A DNA stretch of 64,000 nt. Origin: Novosphingobium colocasiae (GTDB lineage: Bacteria > Pseudomonadota > Alphaproteobacteria > Sphingomonadales > Sphingomonadaceae). The notes beneath the pieces were generated by a model. It did not search any database, was not told the DNA's origin, and saw only the letters and a program-made list of their open reading frames with translations. Shown here one piece after another: positions 32,194 through 41,560 of this stretch; positions within the stretch are counted from its first letter, which is position 1; each line of letters starts with the position of its first letter. The translations under genes were made by a program, and so were the position numbers. The stretch is from positions 1-64,000 of the forward strand of contig NZ_BMZA01000009.1 in the NCBI RefSeq assembly GCF_014652555.1, in the 5' to 3' direction.

Positions 32194-34680
32194 TTAACGG
32201 CGGTTCGCCGTCTGCGCGGTGCGGGCCAGAACATCCCCGACTTTTTCCGAGAGCTGCTGCACGCTGAACGGTTTGGGCATGAACCAGGCGTTGGCAAGGC
32301 TGATCTCCTTGCGCAACTGTTCCTCGGCATAGCCCGACATGAACAGCAGCGGCAGGCCGGGCCTGATCCGCCGTATCTCGCGCGCCATCGCCGGCCCGTC
32401 GAGCGTCGGCATGACGACATCGGTGACGACCAGATCGAACTCGCGGCCCGACTGGACGATTTCCAGCCCTTCCTCGCCATCGCCGGCGCAGGTCACCTCG
32501 TAGCCCTGCCGGGTCAGCGCGCGCTGCGCCACCATGCGCACCGGCTCTTCGTCCTCCACCAGCAGGATGCGTCCGCCGCCGGCCCACTGGCTGACCACCG
32601 GTTCCGCCCGCAACGACGCGGCCGACGTTGGCGCGGCGCCGGGAGCGGCGTGATAGACCGGCAGATAGACGATGAACCGGCTGCCCTTGCCCAGCTCGCT
32701 CTCGGCGAAGATGAACCCCCCCGATTGCTTGACGATGCCGTAGACGGTGGAGAGGCCCAGTCCGGTGCCTTTGCCCTGATCCTTGGTGGTGAAGAACGGC
32801 TCGAAGATCTTGCCCAGCACTTCGGGCGGAATGCCGCCGCCGGTATCCTCGACGATCAGCGCGGTATATTCGCCGACCGGGATGATCTCGCTGCGCATCG
32901 CGCGGACATCGGACGGGTTGACCTTGCGCGTGGCCAGCGTCAGCCGGCCCGCGCCGTCGCTGCCGCCGCGCGTCCCCGGCCCTTGGCCCTGCCCCTGCAT
33001 CGCATCGCGCGCGTTGACCGCCAGATTGACGATGACCTGCTCCAGTTGGGTCGGATCGGCCCGCACCGGGCCGAGATCGCGATCGTGAGTTACGATCAGT
33101 TCGATCTTCTCGCCGATCAGGCGGCGCAGCATCTGCGAGACATCGGCCACCACATCGGGCAACTGCAACACCTCGGGCCGCAGCGTCTGCTGGCGGGAGA
33201 ACGCCAGCAACTGGCGGGTCAGCGAGGCGGCGCGGTTCGAATTGGCGCGGATCTGCTGGATATCGTCATAATCGCTGTCGCCCGGCGTGTGCCGCATCAG
33301 CATGAGATCGCAGGTGCCCAGGATCGCGGTCAGCACATTGTTGAAATCGTGCGCCACCCCGCCGGCAAGCTGGCCGACCGCCTGCATCTTGGTCGCCTGC
33401 GCGACCTGGCGCTTGAGCCGCGCTTCCTCGGTACTGTCGGTCAGGCCGAGCAGCACCGCCGCCTCACCCAAGCCCCGCACGCCGGCGAGGCTGAGCGAAA
33501 CCGGATCGTCCGGCTGCCCGACCAGCCGCACCGCGATATCGCCGGCGGTCGCGGGCCCCTGCGCAAAGCGGCGGATCGCTTCGGACAGCGCGCGCTTGTC
33601 CTCACGCACGGCAAGGTCGGTCGGATAGGTCGGCGGGGCCTGCCCTTCGCGACCGGCGGCGCGCATGAAGGCGGGGTTGGCGAACAGCAGCCGCCCGTCG
33701 CGATCGGCCATGGCGAGGCCGAGCGGAAGCTGGCCGAGCAGCGCTTCGAGATGCGGTGCGGCGGCCCCGCCGCCACCGCCCGAGCCGATCCCCGCCGTCG
33801 CATCGACGACGAGCATCAGCGATGGTGTGGTGTCCGGATCGGGCGGGGCATCGCTATCAGGATCGGCCACCGGCACGTGATAGAGCACCAGCGGCCCGCC
33901 ACGATCGCCATCGCGCGCCCAGCCAATGCGATCGCCTTCGTCCTGGCGGAGCTGGGCGACGAAATCGTGCCCGGTCATATCGGCCAGCGCGTCTCCGGTC
34001 GCGCCCAGCGCGAAGCCGGCGCTGGCGGCGCGGATGGTGCCGTCGGGATCGACCAGCGCGGCGGCAATGCCGGCCCGCGCCAGCCCCCGCCCCAGCTTGC
34101 CGTCAAGATGGACGACCATGTCAGCAACCGGATCGCTGGTCGATGCGCGGGTAAAGCGCCAGACGAGGAAATCGTCCCCGCGCCCGCAGCGGCTCACCTC
34201 CACTTGCCACGACGATCCGCTCAGCCCCGCCTCGCCCTCGGCGCGGATATCGCCGCGCGCCGTGCCGTCGCGCCAGGCCTTGCGGGTCATTTCGGCCAAT
34301 GCCTCGGCCGAAGCGTCGTTGACCGGCAGGCGCGGCGGGGCCAGGCCGGAGAACCACGCACCGAACGCCGCGTTGGCGCAGGTCAGCCGGCCGGCGCGGT
34401 CGGTCACGGCGATGGCCATGTCTTCGCGCTCGATCGCGGCGACGGTCACCGACCAGTCGGGCAGTGCGAACTCGGGTTCCGCCGCGCGCGGTTTGACGCG
34501 CGAGATATAGACGGCCAGCCCGGTCATCGCCGCCATCGCCGCCACGAACACCGCCACCAGCAGCCAGTCATCGGCCGTGAACCACACCACCGCCACGCTC
34601 AGCGTCAGCGCTGCGGCGACGATCAGGATATCGTAAGGGCGCAGCGGCGCATCGCCGGCGGGCTTGCCAAGCCCGGTCAA
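32194..34680 (-). CDS. cckA: Cell-cycle hybrid histidine kinase CckA
   Basis: This is a membrane hybrid kinase of 828 residues. In alphaproteobacteria CckA feeds phosphate through ChpT to CtrA. Two N-terminal membrane helices (near 17-35 and 40-59) are followed by PAS regions (about 75-180, 195-300, 310-425). The histidine is at about 444 in GGVAHDFNNVLTAILGTCDL. The ATPase domain has NLAVNARDAM and a G-box (VEDTGGGIPPEVLGKIFEPF). A receiver domain ends the protein (LLVEDEEPVRMVAQ), with its phosphoacceptor near D754 in VVTDVVMP. The start is a TTG that overlaps the stop of the DUF2062 gene (TTGA). Confidence 0.95.
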   Translation of the reverse strand: MTGLGKPAGDAPLRPYDILIVAAALTLSVAVVWFTADDWLLVAVFVAAMAAMTGLAVYISRVKPRAAEPEFALPDWSVTVAAIEREDMAIAVTDRAGRLTCANAAFGAWFSGLAPPRLPVNDASAEALAEMTRKAWRDGTARGDIRAEGEAGLSGSSWQVEVSRCGRGDDFLVWRFTRASTSDPVADMVVHLDGKLGRGLARAGIAAALVDPDGTIRAASAGFALGATGDALADMTGHDFVAQLRQDEGDRIGWARDGDRGGPLVLYHVPVADPDSDAPPDPDTTPSLMLVVDATAGIGSGGGGGAAAPHLEALLGQLPLGLAMADRDGRLLFANPAFMRAAGREGQAPPTYPTDLAVREDKRALSEAIRRFAQGPATAGDIAVRLVGQPDDPVSLSLAGVRGLGEAAVLLGLTDSTEEARLKRQVAQATKMQAVGQLAGGVAHDFNNVLTAILGTCDLMLMRHTPGDSDYDDIQQIRANSNRAASLTRQLLAFSRQQTLRPEVLQLPDVVADVSQMLRRLIGEKIELIVTHDRDLGPVRADPTQLEQVIVNLAVNARDAMQGQGQGPGTRGGSDGAGRLTLATRKVNPSDVRAMRSEIIPVGEYTALIVEDTGGGIPPEVLGKIFEPFFTTKDQGKGTGLGLSTVYGIVKQSGGFIFAESELGKGSRFIVYLPVYHAAPGAAPTSAASLRAEPVVSQWAGGGRILLVEDEEPVRMVAQRALTRQGYEVTCAGDGEEGLEIVQSGREFDLVVTDVVMPTLDGPAMAREIRRIRPGLPLLFMSGYAEEQLRKEISLANAWFMPKPFSVQQLSEKVGDVLARTAQTANRR

Positions 34681-35282
34681 GCGACCTGCTCCGGCTCGGC
34701 GATCACCGCCTCATCGCTTGCAGGCGGCACGGCGCGCAGCGGGCGAAGGCCGCGCGCGCGGTGCTTGCGGCCGATCCAGTGCCGCCAGAACCAGGACGAC
34801 AGCAGATAACCGACCGCTGCCGCCACGGTCGATATCACGAACAGCCCGAACACCAGCGCGGGCGCGGCGTCCGAGAGCAGCCAGCGCCCCCAGGCACCCA
34901 GCCCCGCGCCGCTTTCGTAAAGCGCGCTGAAGGTGGAGAGATCGGCATGAAAGCCCATGCGGTTGCCCAGCCAGATCGAGGCCGCCAAAATCAGCGGCGT
35001 GGTGGCCGGATTGGACAGGAACGTCATCGCCGCCGCCAGCGGAATGTTGCCGCGCACGGGCACGCACATCAGCGCCGCGCCGACGATCTGGACTCCGGGG
35101 ATCAGCGCGAAGATGCCGATCAGCAGCCCCACCGCCACGCCGCGCGGGACAGAGCGGCGGGTGAAGCGGAACAGTTCCTGCCGACGCGCGAAAGGCGCGG
35201 TCAGGCGATTGGCCTCAAGCTCGGCATGGGTGGGCATCTGGCGGTGCAGGAAAGCACCCAGCCGCGACAGGATGCCGCTCAT
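34677..35282 (-). CDS. DUF2062 membrane protein
   Basis: This protein of 201 residues belongs to the DUF2062 family. The diagnostic segment SVPRGVAVGLLIGIFALIPG leads into a first membrane hairpin. LAAAMTFLSNPATTPLILAAS and a third helix (ALVFGLFVISTVAAAVGYLLS) follow. The N- and C-termini are basic and probably cytoplasmic. The biochemical role of the family is not known. It overlaps smpB upstream (TGATG) and cckA downstream (TTGA). All three genes must therefore be on one message, an arrangement that ties it to cell-cycle and translation-quality genes. Confidence 0.88.
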   Translation of the reverse strand: MSGILSRLGAFLHRQMPTHAELEANRLTAPFARRQELFRFTRRSVPRGVAVGLLIGIFALIPGVQIVGAALMCVPVRGNIPLAAAMTFLSNPATTPLILAASIWLGNRMGFHADLSTFSALYESGAGLGAWGRWLLSDAAPALVFGLFVISTVAAAVGYLLSSWFWRHWIGRKHRARGLRPLRAVPPASDEAVIAEPEQVA

Positions 35283-35764
35283 CAGCCGTGTTCCCGCATC
35301 AGGCGCGCCTGTTCGCGCTTCCAGTCCCGCTCTTTCACGGTATCGCGCTTGTCAGCCGCGTTCTTGCCCTTGGCCAGCGCCAGCTCCACTTTCGCGCGGC
35401 CCCGGCTGTTGAAATAGATCGACAGCGGCACCAGCGTCATGCCCTTGCGCTCCACCGCGCCCTGCAACCGCGAAATCTCCCGCTCGTGAAGCAGCAGTTT
35501 GCGCGGGCGGCGGGGTTCGTGGTTGAAGCGGTTGCCGTGGCTGAATTCGGGCACGTTCGAGTTGATCAGCCAGATCTCTCCGCCTTTCACCTCGGCATAG
35601 GATTCGGCGATCGTCCCTTCGCCGAAGCGCAGGGACTTCACCTCGGTCCCGGTCAGCGCGATGCCGGCCTCGAACTTGTCCTCGATATGATAGTCGAACC
35701 GCGCGCGGCGGTTTTCCGCGACGGTTTTCGCCTTGTCGAACAGAGAATGCTGGGGACGTGCCAT
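35282..35764 (-). CDS. smpB: SsrA-binding protein
   Basis: This small RNA-binding protein delivers tmRNA to stalled ribosomes (trans-translation). It is about 160 residues. It shows the whole family core: [60 protein letters not shown], and the basic tail [21 protein letters not shown] prefer the ATG at 35764 ([11 protein letters not shown]); one at 35776 would add four residues. The tmRNA gene itself is not in the window. The stop overlaps the start of the DUF2062 gene by one base. Confidence 0.96.
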   Translation of the reverse strand: MARPQHSLFDKAKTVAENRRARFDYHIEDKFEAGIALTGTEVKSLRFGEGTIAESYAEVKGGEIWLINSNVPEFSHGNRFNHEPRRPRKLLLHEREISRLQGAVERKGMTLVPLSIYFNSRGRAKVELALAKGKNAADKRDTVKERDWKREQARLMREHG

Positions 35765-35951
35765 TGTGAGGGCCATGTAGGCATGTCGCGGCGAAAAGGG
35801 AACCGGGCGTCCGCGCCATTTTCCGTGGACTGCCCCCTGTCCGGGAGGAAGCAGTTTTGCGCCATGACGGGTGCGAATTTCAGCTTGTTAACTTGAACGA
35901 CGGTGCGCAACATCATCAACCGGAATCGAAAAAGCACCGGGGGGGGTAGAC

Positions 35952-37916
35952 TTGCCGTTCAATCCGTTTTTCTCGCGCGCCGCAACGGCGGCCGCTGCCG
36001 CGCTCGGCCTGATGGCGGGGCCTGCGGCATTGGCCGCGCCGCCCGCGCCGCCGCCGCTGGAAGCTTACGGCGAGCTCGCCAGCATTTCGATGCTCACGAT
36101 GTCGGAAGACGGGAGCAAAGTGGCGGCGATCGTGCGGGCAGCGAACACCAATGTGCTGGTGGTGTTCGATCCTTCGGGCAAGGTCACTCATAAGCTCGCC
36201 GTCGGCGATGCAAAGGTCCGGGGCATCCACTGGGTCGGAAACGACACGGTGCTGCTCGTCACATCATCCACGGTTGCCCTCGGCTTCGGGTTCACCACCG
36301 ATCGTGCGGAACTGAGCAGCACGGTGATCATCCATCTCGACGGAGCAAAGCCCGAGGTCATATTCGCCGGCCGCAACAACATCGCCCAGACCACCACCGG
36401 CTTTTACGGCGTCCGCATGGTGGGCGGAGTGCTGCAGCCCTATATCGGCGGGATCGCTTACGAGGTCAGCAAGTTCGGGGCTGATCTGACCAACACCAAC
36501 ACCACACTCTTCCGTGTCGATACCCGCAGCAACGATCCCACCCGCATTGCGGCCGCCGCGCCGGTCGATCACTCGCGAGACTGGCTGATCGCACCCGATG
36601 GCACCGTGGCGGCGACACTGGACGTGGCGGAAAAGACCGGGGACTGGGTCATCAAGAATGCCAAAGGCCTGAAATTGGCAGCCGGCAATGACCCGACCGG
36701 CGATGTCAGTCTCTACTTCTTCGGCAAGGACGGCTCCACCGTCATCTACGGCAAGGCGGAAGAGGACAAGACGTTCAACTGGTACGAGGTCCCCCTCGCG
36801 GGAGGTACGCCAACGCCCTTCCTGAAAGATGAGGAAATCGAAACCACCTATACGGACCCGTTGACAGGAAGGCTGATCGGCTATCTCCCGGAGGGTGAAA
36901 ATGCCAAGCCGGTCTTCTATGATGCCCGCCATCAGATGGTCGCCGGGCAGGTTTCCAAGGCTTTTGCCAAGTACCACATGCAAATGACCGACTGGAACGC
37001 GGACTTCTCGAAGGTCCTCGTGTACACTGATGGGGGCGACGGTGACAGCGGCACTTGGTTCTTCGTGGATGTGGGCAGCCTCAAAGCCAACGCAATCGGC
37101 TATGAACGCGAGAAAATCATGCCCGATCAGGTCGGGCCGATTTCCACCGTCACCTACAAGGCGGCAGACGGGCTGGAGATGGACGGCATCCTTACCCTGC
37201 CGCCGGGGCGCGATCCGAAAAACCTGCCGGTCATCATGTTTCCCCACGGTGGCCCCGCAGCTTACGACAGCCCCGCGTTCGACTGGTGGGCGCAAGCCTT
37301 CGCATCGCGCGGCTATGCGGTGTTCCAGCCCAACTTTCGCGGGTCCACGAACCGCGACAGCGCCTTCAAGCACGCAGGCGACGGCGAATGGGGCCGCAAG
37401 ATGCAGACCGACATTTCCGACGGCTTGGCGGAACTGGTGCGTCGGGGGATCGTCGATCCCAAACGGGCGTGCATCATGGGCGCCAGTTACGGTGGATATG
37501 CGGCGCTGGCGGGAGTGACCTTGCAAACCGGGCTCTACCGCTGTTCCGTATCGGTGGCGGGGATCTCCGATGTCACGCGGATGTATTCCACCGACATGCG
37601 CGAGAGCAATTACAACAAGATGCTGCGCTCCGGCCTGCAAGAACAGCTTGGCGATCCCGCCAAGCTTGGCGAAGTGTCACCCCGCCGCTTCGCCGCGCGG
37701 GCCGACGCACCCATCCTGCTGATCCACGGCAAGGACGATACGCGCGTGCCATTCGTGCAGAGCACAATGATGGTGGATGCCCTCAAGGATGCGGGGAAAC
37801 CCTACGAATTTGTGATCCTGAGGGACGAAGACCACTTCCTTTCGCGCAGCCCCACGCGCAAGCAGATGCTGGAAGCGGCCATGACCTTCGTCCAGAAATA
37901 CAACCCGGCGGATTGA
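35952..37916 (+). CDS. Secreted S9-family prolyl oligopeptidase-like peptidase
   Basis: This alpha/beta-hydrolase peptidase of 654 residues is probably periplasmic. A signal peptide (FFSRAATAAAAALGLMAGPA) is followed by a WD40-like beta-propeller domain to about residue 390. The C-terminal catalytic domain begins near HGGPAAYDSPAFDWW. The triad is visible: Ser in CIMGASYGGYAALAG, Asp in LIHGKDDTRVPF and His in LRDEDHFLSRSP. Members cut short peptides, often after proline or as dipeptidyl peptidases. Here the exact specificity is unknown. The start is TTG at 35952, with a G-rich stretch as ribosome binding site. It is a single gene. Confidence 0.9.
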   Translation: MPFNPFFSRAATAAAAALGLMAGPAALAAPPAPPPLEAYGELASISMLTMSEDGSKVAAIVRAANTNVLVVFDPSGKVTHKLAVGDAKVRGIHWVGNDTVLLVTSSTVALGFGFTTDRAELSSTVIIHLDGAKPEVIFAGRNNIAQTTTGFYGVRMVGGVLQPYIGGIAYEVSKFGADLTNTNTTLFRVDTRSNDPTRIAAAAPVDHSRDWLIAPDGTVAATLDVAEKTGDWVIKNAKGLKLAAGNDPTGDVSLYFFGKDGSTVIYGKAEEDKTFNWYEVPLAGGTPTPFLKDEEIETTYTDPLTGRLIGYLPEGENAKPVFYDARHQMVAGQVSKAFAKYHMQMTDWNADFSKVLVYTDGGDGDSGTWFFVDVGSLKANAIGYEREKIMPDQVGPISTVTYKAADGLEMDGILTLPPGRDPKNLPVIMFPHGGPAAYDSPAFDWWAQAFASRGYAVFQPNFRGSTNRDSAFKHAGDGEWGRKMQTDISDGLAELVRRGIVDPKRACIMGASYGGYAALAGVTLQTGLYRCSVSVAGISDVTRMYSTDMRESNYNKMLRSGLQEQLGDPAKLGEVSPRRFAARADAPILLIHGKDDTRVPFVQSTMMVDALKDAGKPYEFVILRDEDHFLSRSPTRKQMLEAAMTFVQKYNPAD

Positions 37917-37934
37917 GCGAGGCTTGCGCAGAGT

Positions 37935-38077
37935 CCCACCCCGCTGCGACTAACGTGCTGCGCACGCAAGTCTCGCTCCCCTCCCGCAAGCGGGCGGGGA
38001 TGCGCGGAGACGCCCTCCCGCGCGCGGGAGGGCCGGAAGGCTTGGCGATTTTATCGCCTTAGCCGGACGGGGTGGGC
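37935..38077 (+). repeat. Intergenic palindromic repeat, copy C
   Basis: This 143-bp copy of the same element starts CCCACCCCGCTGCGACTAAC and ends AGCCGGACGGGGTGGGC, with two hairpins (CTCCCGCAAGCGGGCGGGG and CCTCCCGCGCGCGGGAGG). It sits between the converging S9 peptidase and dapA genes, in the same orientation as copy A. Confidence 0.85.
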
Positions 38078-38107
38078 CATCCTCCCCCGTCGCCGACAGC
38101 TCCGAAC

Positions 38108-38989
38108 TTACAGTATCCCCGCGTGAACCAGCGCCGCGTCCACCGCCCCACGCGCGGCCTCGCCGCAGGGGACCATCGGCAGGCGCAGCTCGTTCTCGAT
38201 CCAGTCGTGCACCTGGGCCAGCGCATACTTGCACGGGCCGGGCGATGCGTCCTCGAACATGGCGTAGTGCAGCGGATAGAGCTTGTCGTTCAGCTCGCGC
38301 GCGCGGGCCAGATCGTTCGCGGCGCAGGCAGCCTGGAATTCTGCGCAGAGTGCCGGCGCGACGTTGGCGGTGACCGAGATGCAGCCAACGCCACCCGCCG
38401 CGTTGAACGGCAGCGCCAGTTCATCATCGCCGGACAACTGGCAGAACGCCTTGGAAATGCCCATCCGGTGATCGGTCACGCGCGACAGGTCGCCGCTGGC
38501 GTCCTTGATGCCGACGAACGTGCCGGGGAACCGCCGCGCCAGTTCGCACACGGTTTCCGGCTTGAGATCGGTCACCGTGCGGCCCGGCACATTGTAGAGG
38601 ATGATCGGCAGCTCGGTATTCTCGGCAAGGTACGAGAAATGGGCCAGCAGGCCTTCCTGGCTCGGCCGGTTGTAATAGGGGGCAACCACCAGCGCGGCGG
38701 CGGCACCGCTCTTCTTGGAAAATTTCATGTGGAGAACCGCGTTCATCGTATCGTTGCTGCCGCAACCGGCGATGATCGGCACCCGGCCCGCCGCCTGTTC
38801 CACGCAAACCTCGATCACGCGGTGGTGTTCGGCGTTGGAAAGCGTCGAATTCTCCCCCGTCGTTCCGCACGGCACCAGCGCCGAGGAACCCGATTCGATC
38901 TGCCAGTCGACCAGCTTGCGAAAAGCTTTTTCGTCGAACGCTCCGTCGCGAAACGGCGTGACAAGCGCTGGAATCGAACCGGAGAACAT
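38108..38989 (-). CDS. dapA: 4-hydroxy-tetrahydrodipicolinate synthase
   Basis: This enzyme condenses pyruvate and aspartate semialdehyde, the first step specific to lysine and diaminopimelate (peptidoglycan) synthesis. It is 293 residues with a TIM barrel. Key motifs are ALVTPFRDGAFDE, the GTTGE substrate loop (LVPCGTTGENSTLS), the active-site tyrosine in ILYNVPGRT, and the Schiff-base lysine in FVGIKDASGDLSR. The start at 38989 (MFSGSIPALV) fits the family. It is divergent from the lytic transglycosylase gene, so both neighbours act on the cell wall. Confidence 0.96.
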   Translation of the reverse strand: MFSGSIPALVTPFRDGAFDEKAFRKLVDWQIESGSSALVPCGTTGENSTLSNAEHHRVIEVCVEQAAGRVPIIAGCGSNDTMNAVLHMKFSKKSGAAAALVVAPYYNRPSQEGLLAHFSYLAENTELPIILYNVPGRTVTDLKPETVCELARRFPGTFVGIKDASGDLSRVTDHRMGISKAFCQLSGDDELALPFNAAGGVGCISVTANVAPALCAEFQAACAANDLARARELNDKLYPLHYAMFEDASPGPCKYALAQVHDWIENELRLPMVPCGEAARGAVDAALVHAGIL

Positions 38990-39090
38990 GGACTTTACCT
39001 CTGCTGATGCGCCATGAATGCCGTTCGGCCGGGCCCCTGTGCCCGGCAACCGGATCATGTTCAGGGCCTGATAAGGAGCCTTTTCTCAAA

Positions 39091-41058
39091 ATGTCCAGCA
39101 TGCAGCGCGTTTCCGCTCTCCTTCTGGCAGCGGCGAGTTTCGCATTCGTGCCCCCGGCGTTTGCCGCCGAAGGGCGCGAATGGGATCTCGCAAGGGCCCA
39201 GTCGATGCAGGACCACGATCTTGTCGTCCACCAGTCGATCGACCGCTGGCGCCAGCTCCAGGCCGCCGGCCAGCTCGATTTCGGCACTTACGCCAACTTC
39301 CTGATGACCTATCCGGGCTATCCGCAGGAAGAAAAAATCCGCCGCGCGGCCGAGAAGGCTGTCGTCAATGACGCCTCCGATCCCAACACCGTGGTCGCCT
39401 TCTTCGATCGCTTCCCACCGCTCACCAGCGAAGCGGGCGGTCGCTATGCCACGGCCCTTTCGGCGATCCGCCGCTATGACGCGCCGACCAAGGCGGTGGC
39501 TGCCTGGCGGGCCGGCAGCCTTTCGCCCAACGCCGAAGCCACGTTGTTCTCGCTCTATCGCGATTTGCTGACCACCGCCGATCACGATGCCCGGATGAAC
39601 GCCCTGTTGTGGCAGGGGGAGACGGCGCAGGCCGAGCGCGAGATTTCGTTCGTCTCCCCGGCGCGGCGCGGGCTGTTCATGGAACGGCTGACGCTGCTGC
39701 AGGGCATGGCCCCGGGATCGCTCGGCGTCGACCTGCCCGGCGATGCGCTGCGCGATGGCGGCTATGTGTTCAACCGGGTGGTCCAGGCTCGCAAGGCCGG
39801 CAACCTCCCCGCTGCCGCTTCGCTCCTCGCCAACCGCCCGCCGCTGGCCGCGCCGGTGCCGCAGCCCGAACGCTGGGTGAAGGAGCTTCTGGCGGCGGCC
39901 CGCGCTTCGGGTGCAGACATTGCCGTGCGCATTGCCAGCCAGATCGACGATGGCTTTGCGCCGGGCACCGATATCTCGCGCCTCAGCTATCGCCTGCGCG
40001 ATGATTACACCACGCTGATGTGGCTGGGCGGCACCAAGGCGCTGTGGGGTTTGGGTGATGCGCGCCGTGCTGCGCCGCTGTTCTATCGCTATGGTGCCGC
40101 CGCGCAGACGCCGGGGACCCGATCCAAGGGGTTCTACTGGGCCGGCCGCGTGCTGGACGATGCCGGCGACAAGAGCGGCGCGGCCCGCTATTTCGAGCTG
40201 GCGGCGCAATATCCGCACTACTTCTACGGCCAGCTCGCCCTCGAACGGCTGGGCCGCCCGCTGCCCGATCTCGACACCCGCCCCAAGGCCGTGCCCACGG
40301 CATCCCAACAGAGCGCATTCATGGGCCGCCCCATCACCCGCGCGGTGATCGATGTCGCCCGCGACGGGGACTGGCGCACGACCGTGCAGTTCTTTCGCGA
40401 AATTTCAGACCAGGCGCAGAGCGAGGCGGACCATGTGCTGGTGGCGCAGCTTGCCCAGCAGATCGGCCGCCGCGATCTCGCCGTCATCCTCGGCCAGTCG
40501 GCCCATGCCGATGGCTTCGGCGATTTCGGGGCGATCGCCTTTCCGCTGATCCCCACCCACCCCGGTGCCAACTGGACCATGGTCCACGCGCTGACCCGCC
40601 AGGAAAGCCAGTTCGCCCAGAACGCGCTGAGCCACGCCGGCGCGCGCGGCCTGATGCAGCTTATGCCGGGCACCGCGCGCGAACAGGCGGGCAAGATGGG
40701 CCTTGGCTATGACCTGTCGGCGCTGGTAACCGACTCCGCCTATAACATCCGGCTGGGCGATGGCTATTTCGGGCGGATGATGGATTACTTCGGCGGTGCC
40801 ACCCCGCTCGCCGTCGCCGCTTACAATGCCGGTGCGGGCAATGTGAACAAGTGGCTCGCCGCCAACGGCGATCCGCGCACCGGATCGATCGACTGGATTG
40901 ACTGGATCGAGAAGATCCCGATCTATGAGACCAAGAACTACGTCCAGCGCGTGCTGGAAAACGCTGTCGTCTACGAAATGATGTATCCCGCCAAGTCGGA
41001 CTACACCGGGCCCAATCCGCTTTCGCGGCTGATGCCCGGCAAGCGCCGGCCCGGCTGA
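39091..41058 (+). CDS. Soluble lytic murein transglycosylase
   Basis: This periplasmic enzyme of 655 residues cleaves the glycan strands of peptidoglycan. A signal peptide (MQRVSALLLAAASFAFVPPAFA) and a long helical superhelix domain, as in Slt70, come first. The C-terminal SLT domain contains the catalytic glutamate in ALTRQESQFAQNALSHAGA. It also has GLMQLMPGTA, NIRLGDGYFGRMMDYFGG, and VAAYNAGAGNVNKWL. AAGGAG precedes the ATG at 39091. The greB gene follows after 10 bases on the same strand, so the two may be cotranscribed. Confidence 0.92.
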   Translation: MSSMQRVSALLLAAASFAFVPPAFAAEGREWDLARAQSMQDHDLVVHQSIDRWRQLQAAGQLDFGTYANFLMTYPGYPQEEKIRRAAEKAVVNDASDPNTVVAFFDRFPPLTSEAGGRYATALSAIRRYDAPTKAVAAWRAGSLSPNAEATLFSLYRDLLTTADHDARMNALLWQGETAQAEREISFVSPARRGLFMERLTLLQGMAPGSLGVDLPGDALRDGGYVFNRVVQARKAGNLPAAASLLANRPPLAAPVPQPERWVKELLAAARASGADIAVRIASQIDDGFAPGTDISRLSYRLRDDYTTLMWLGGTKALWGLGDARRAAPLFYRYGAAAQTPGTRSKGFYWAGRVLDDAGDKSGAARYFELAAQYPHYFYGQLALERLGRPLPDLDTRPKAVPTASQQSAFMGRPITRAVIDVARDGDWRTTVQFFREISDQAQSEADHVLVAQLAQQIGRRDLAVILGQSAHADGFGDFGAIAFPLIPTHPGANWTMVHALTRQESQFAQNALSHAGARGLMQLMPGTAREQAGKMGLGYDLSALVTDSAYNIRLGDGYFGRMMDYFGGATPLAVAAYNAGAGNVNKWLAANGDPRTGSIDWIDWIEKIPIYETKNYVQRVLENAVVYEMMYPAKSDYTGPNPLSRLMPGKRRPG

Positions 41059-41068
41059 GCAGCATAGC

Positions 41069-41554
41069 ATGAAGCCCGATGGACCGCCGATCACCCCGGC
41101 CGGAATGGCCGCGCTGCGCGCGCGCTATGACCACCTGCTCGGCACCGAGCGCCCGGCGATCGTCGAGATCGTATCATGGGCTGCGGGCAACGGCGATCGC
41201 TCCGAAAACGGCGATTACCTCTATGGCCGCAAGCGCATGCGCGAGATCGACCGTGAGCTGGCCTACCTCGCGCGGCGGATGAAGGCGCTGCGGGTGGTCG
41301 ACCCGGCGCGGCAGGAAGTGCGCACCCGTGTGTTCTTCGGCGCAACCGTGACCCTGGCCGACGAGGACGACGAGCAGCTCACCATCACCATCATCGGCGA
41401 TGACGAGCAGGATGCGAGTGCGGGCCGGATCGGCTGGAGCGCGCCGCTGGCCCGCGCCCTGCGCGGTGCTGCGATCGGCGATCTGCGCCGCGTGAACCTG
41501 CCGTCGGGGGAGAAGGAATGGGAGCTGCTGGAGATCAGCTATCCCGCCGGCTGA
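41069..41554 (+). CDS. greB: Transcript cleavage factor GreB
   Basis: This elongation factor of 161 residues rescues backtracked RNA polymerase by stimulating RNA cleavage. The N-terminal coiled coil (PITPAGMAALRARYDHLLGT) carries the tip acids, and GDRSENGDYLYGRKRMREID matches the GreB/GreA core. The C-terminal FKBP-like domain has RVFFGATVTLADEDDEQLTI and WSAPLARALRGAAIGD. The IDREL and RMKALRVVDP segments favour GreB over GreA. It follows the lytic transglycosylase gene closely. Confidence 0.92.
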   Translation: MKPDGPPITPAGMAALRARYDHLLGTERPAIVEIVSWAAGNGDRSENGDYLYGRKRMREIDRELAYLARRMKALRVVDPARQEVRTRVFFGATVTLADEDDEQLTITIIGDDEQDASAGRIGWSAPLARALRGAAIGDLRRVNLPSGEKEWELLEISYPAG

Positions 41555-41560
41555 AGCCGA

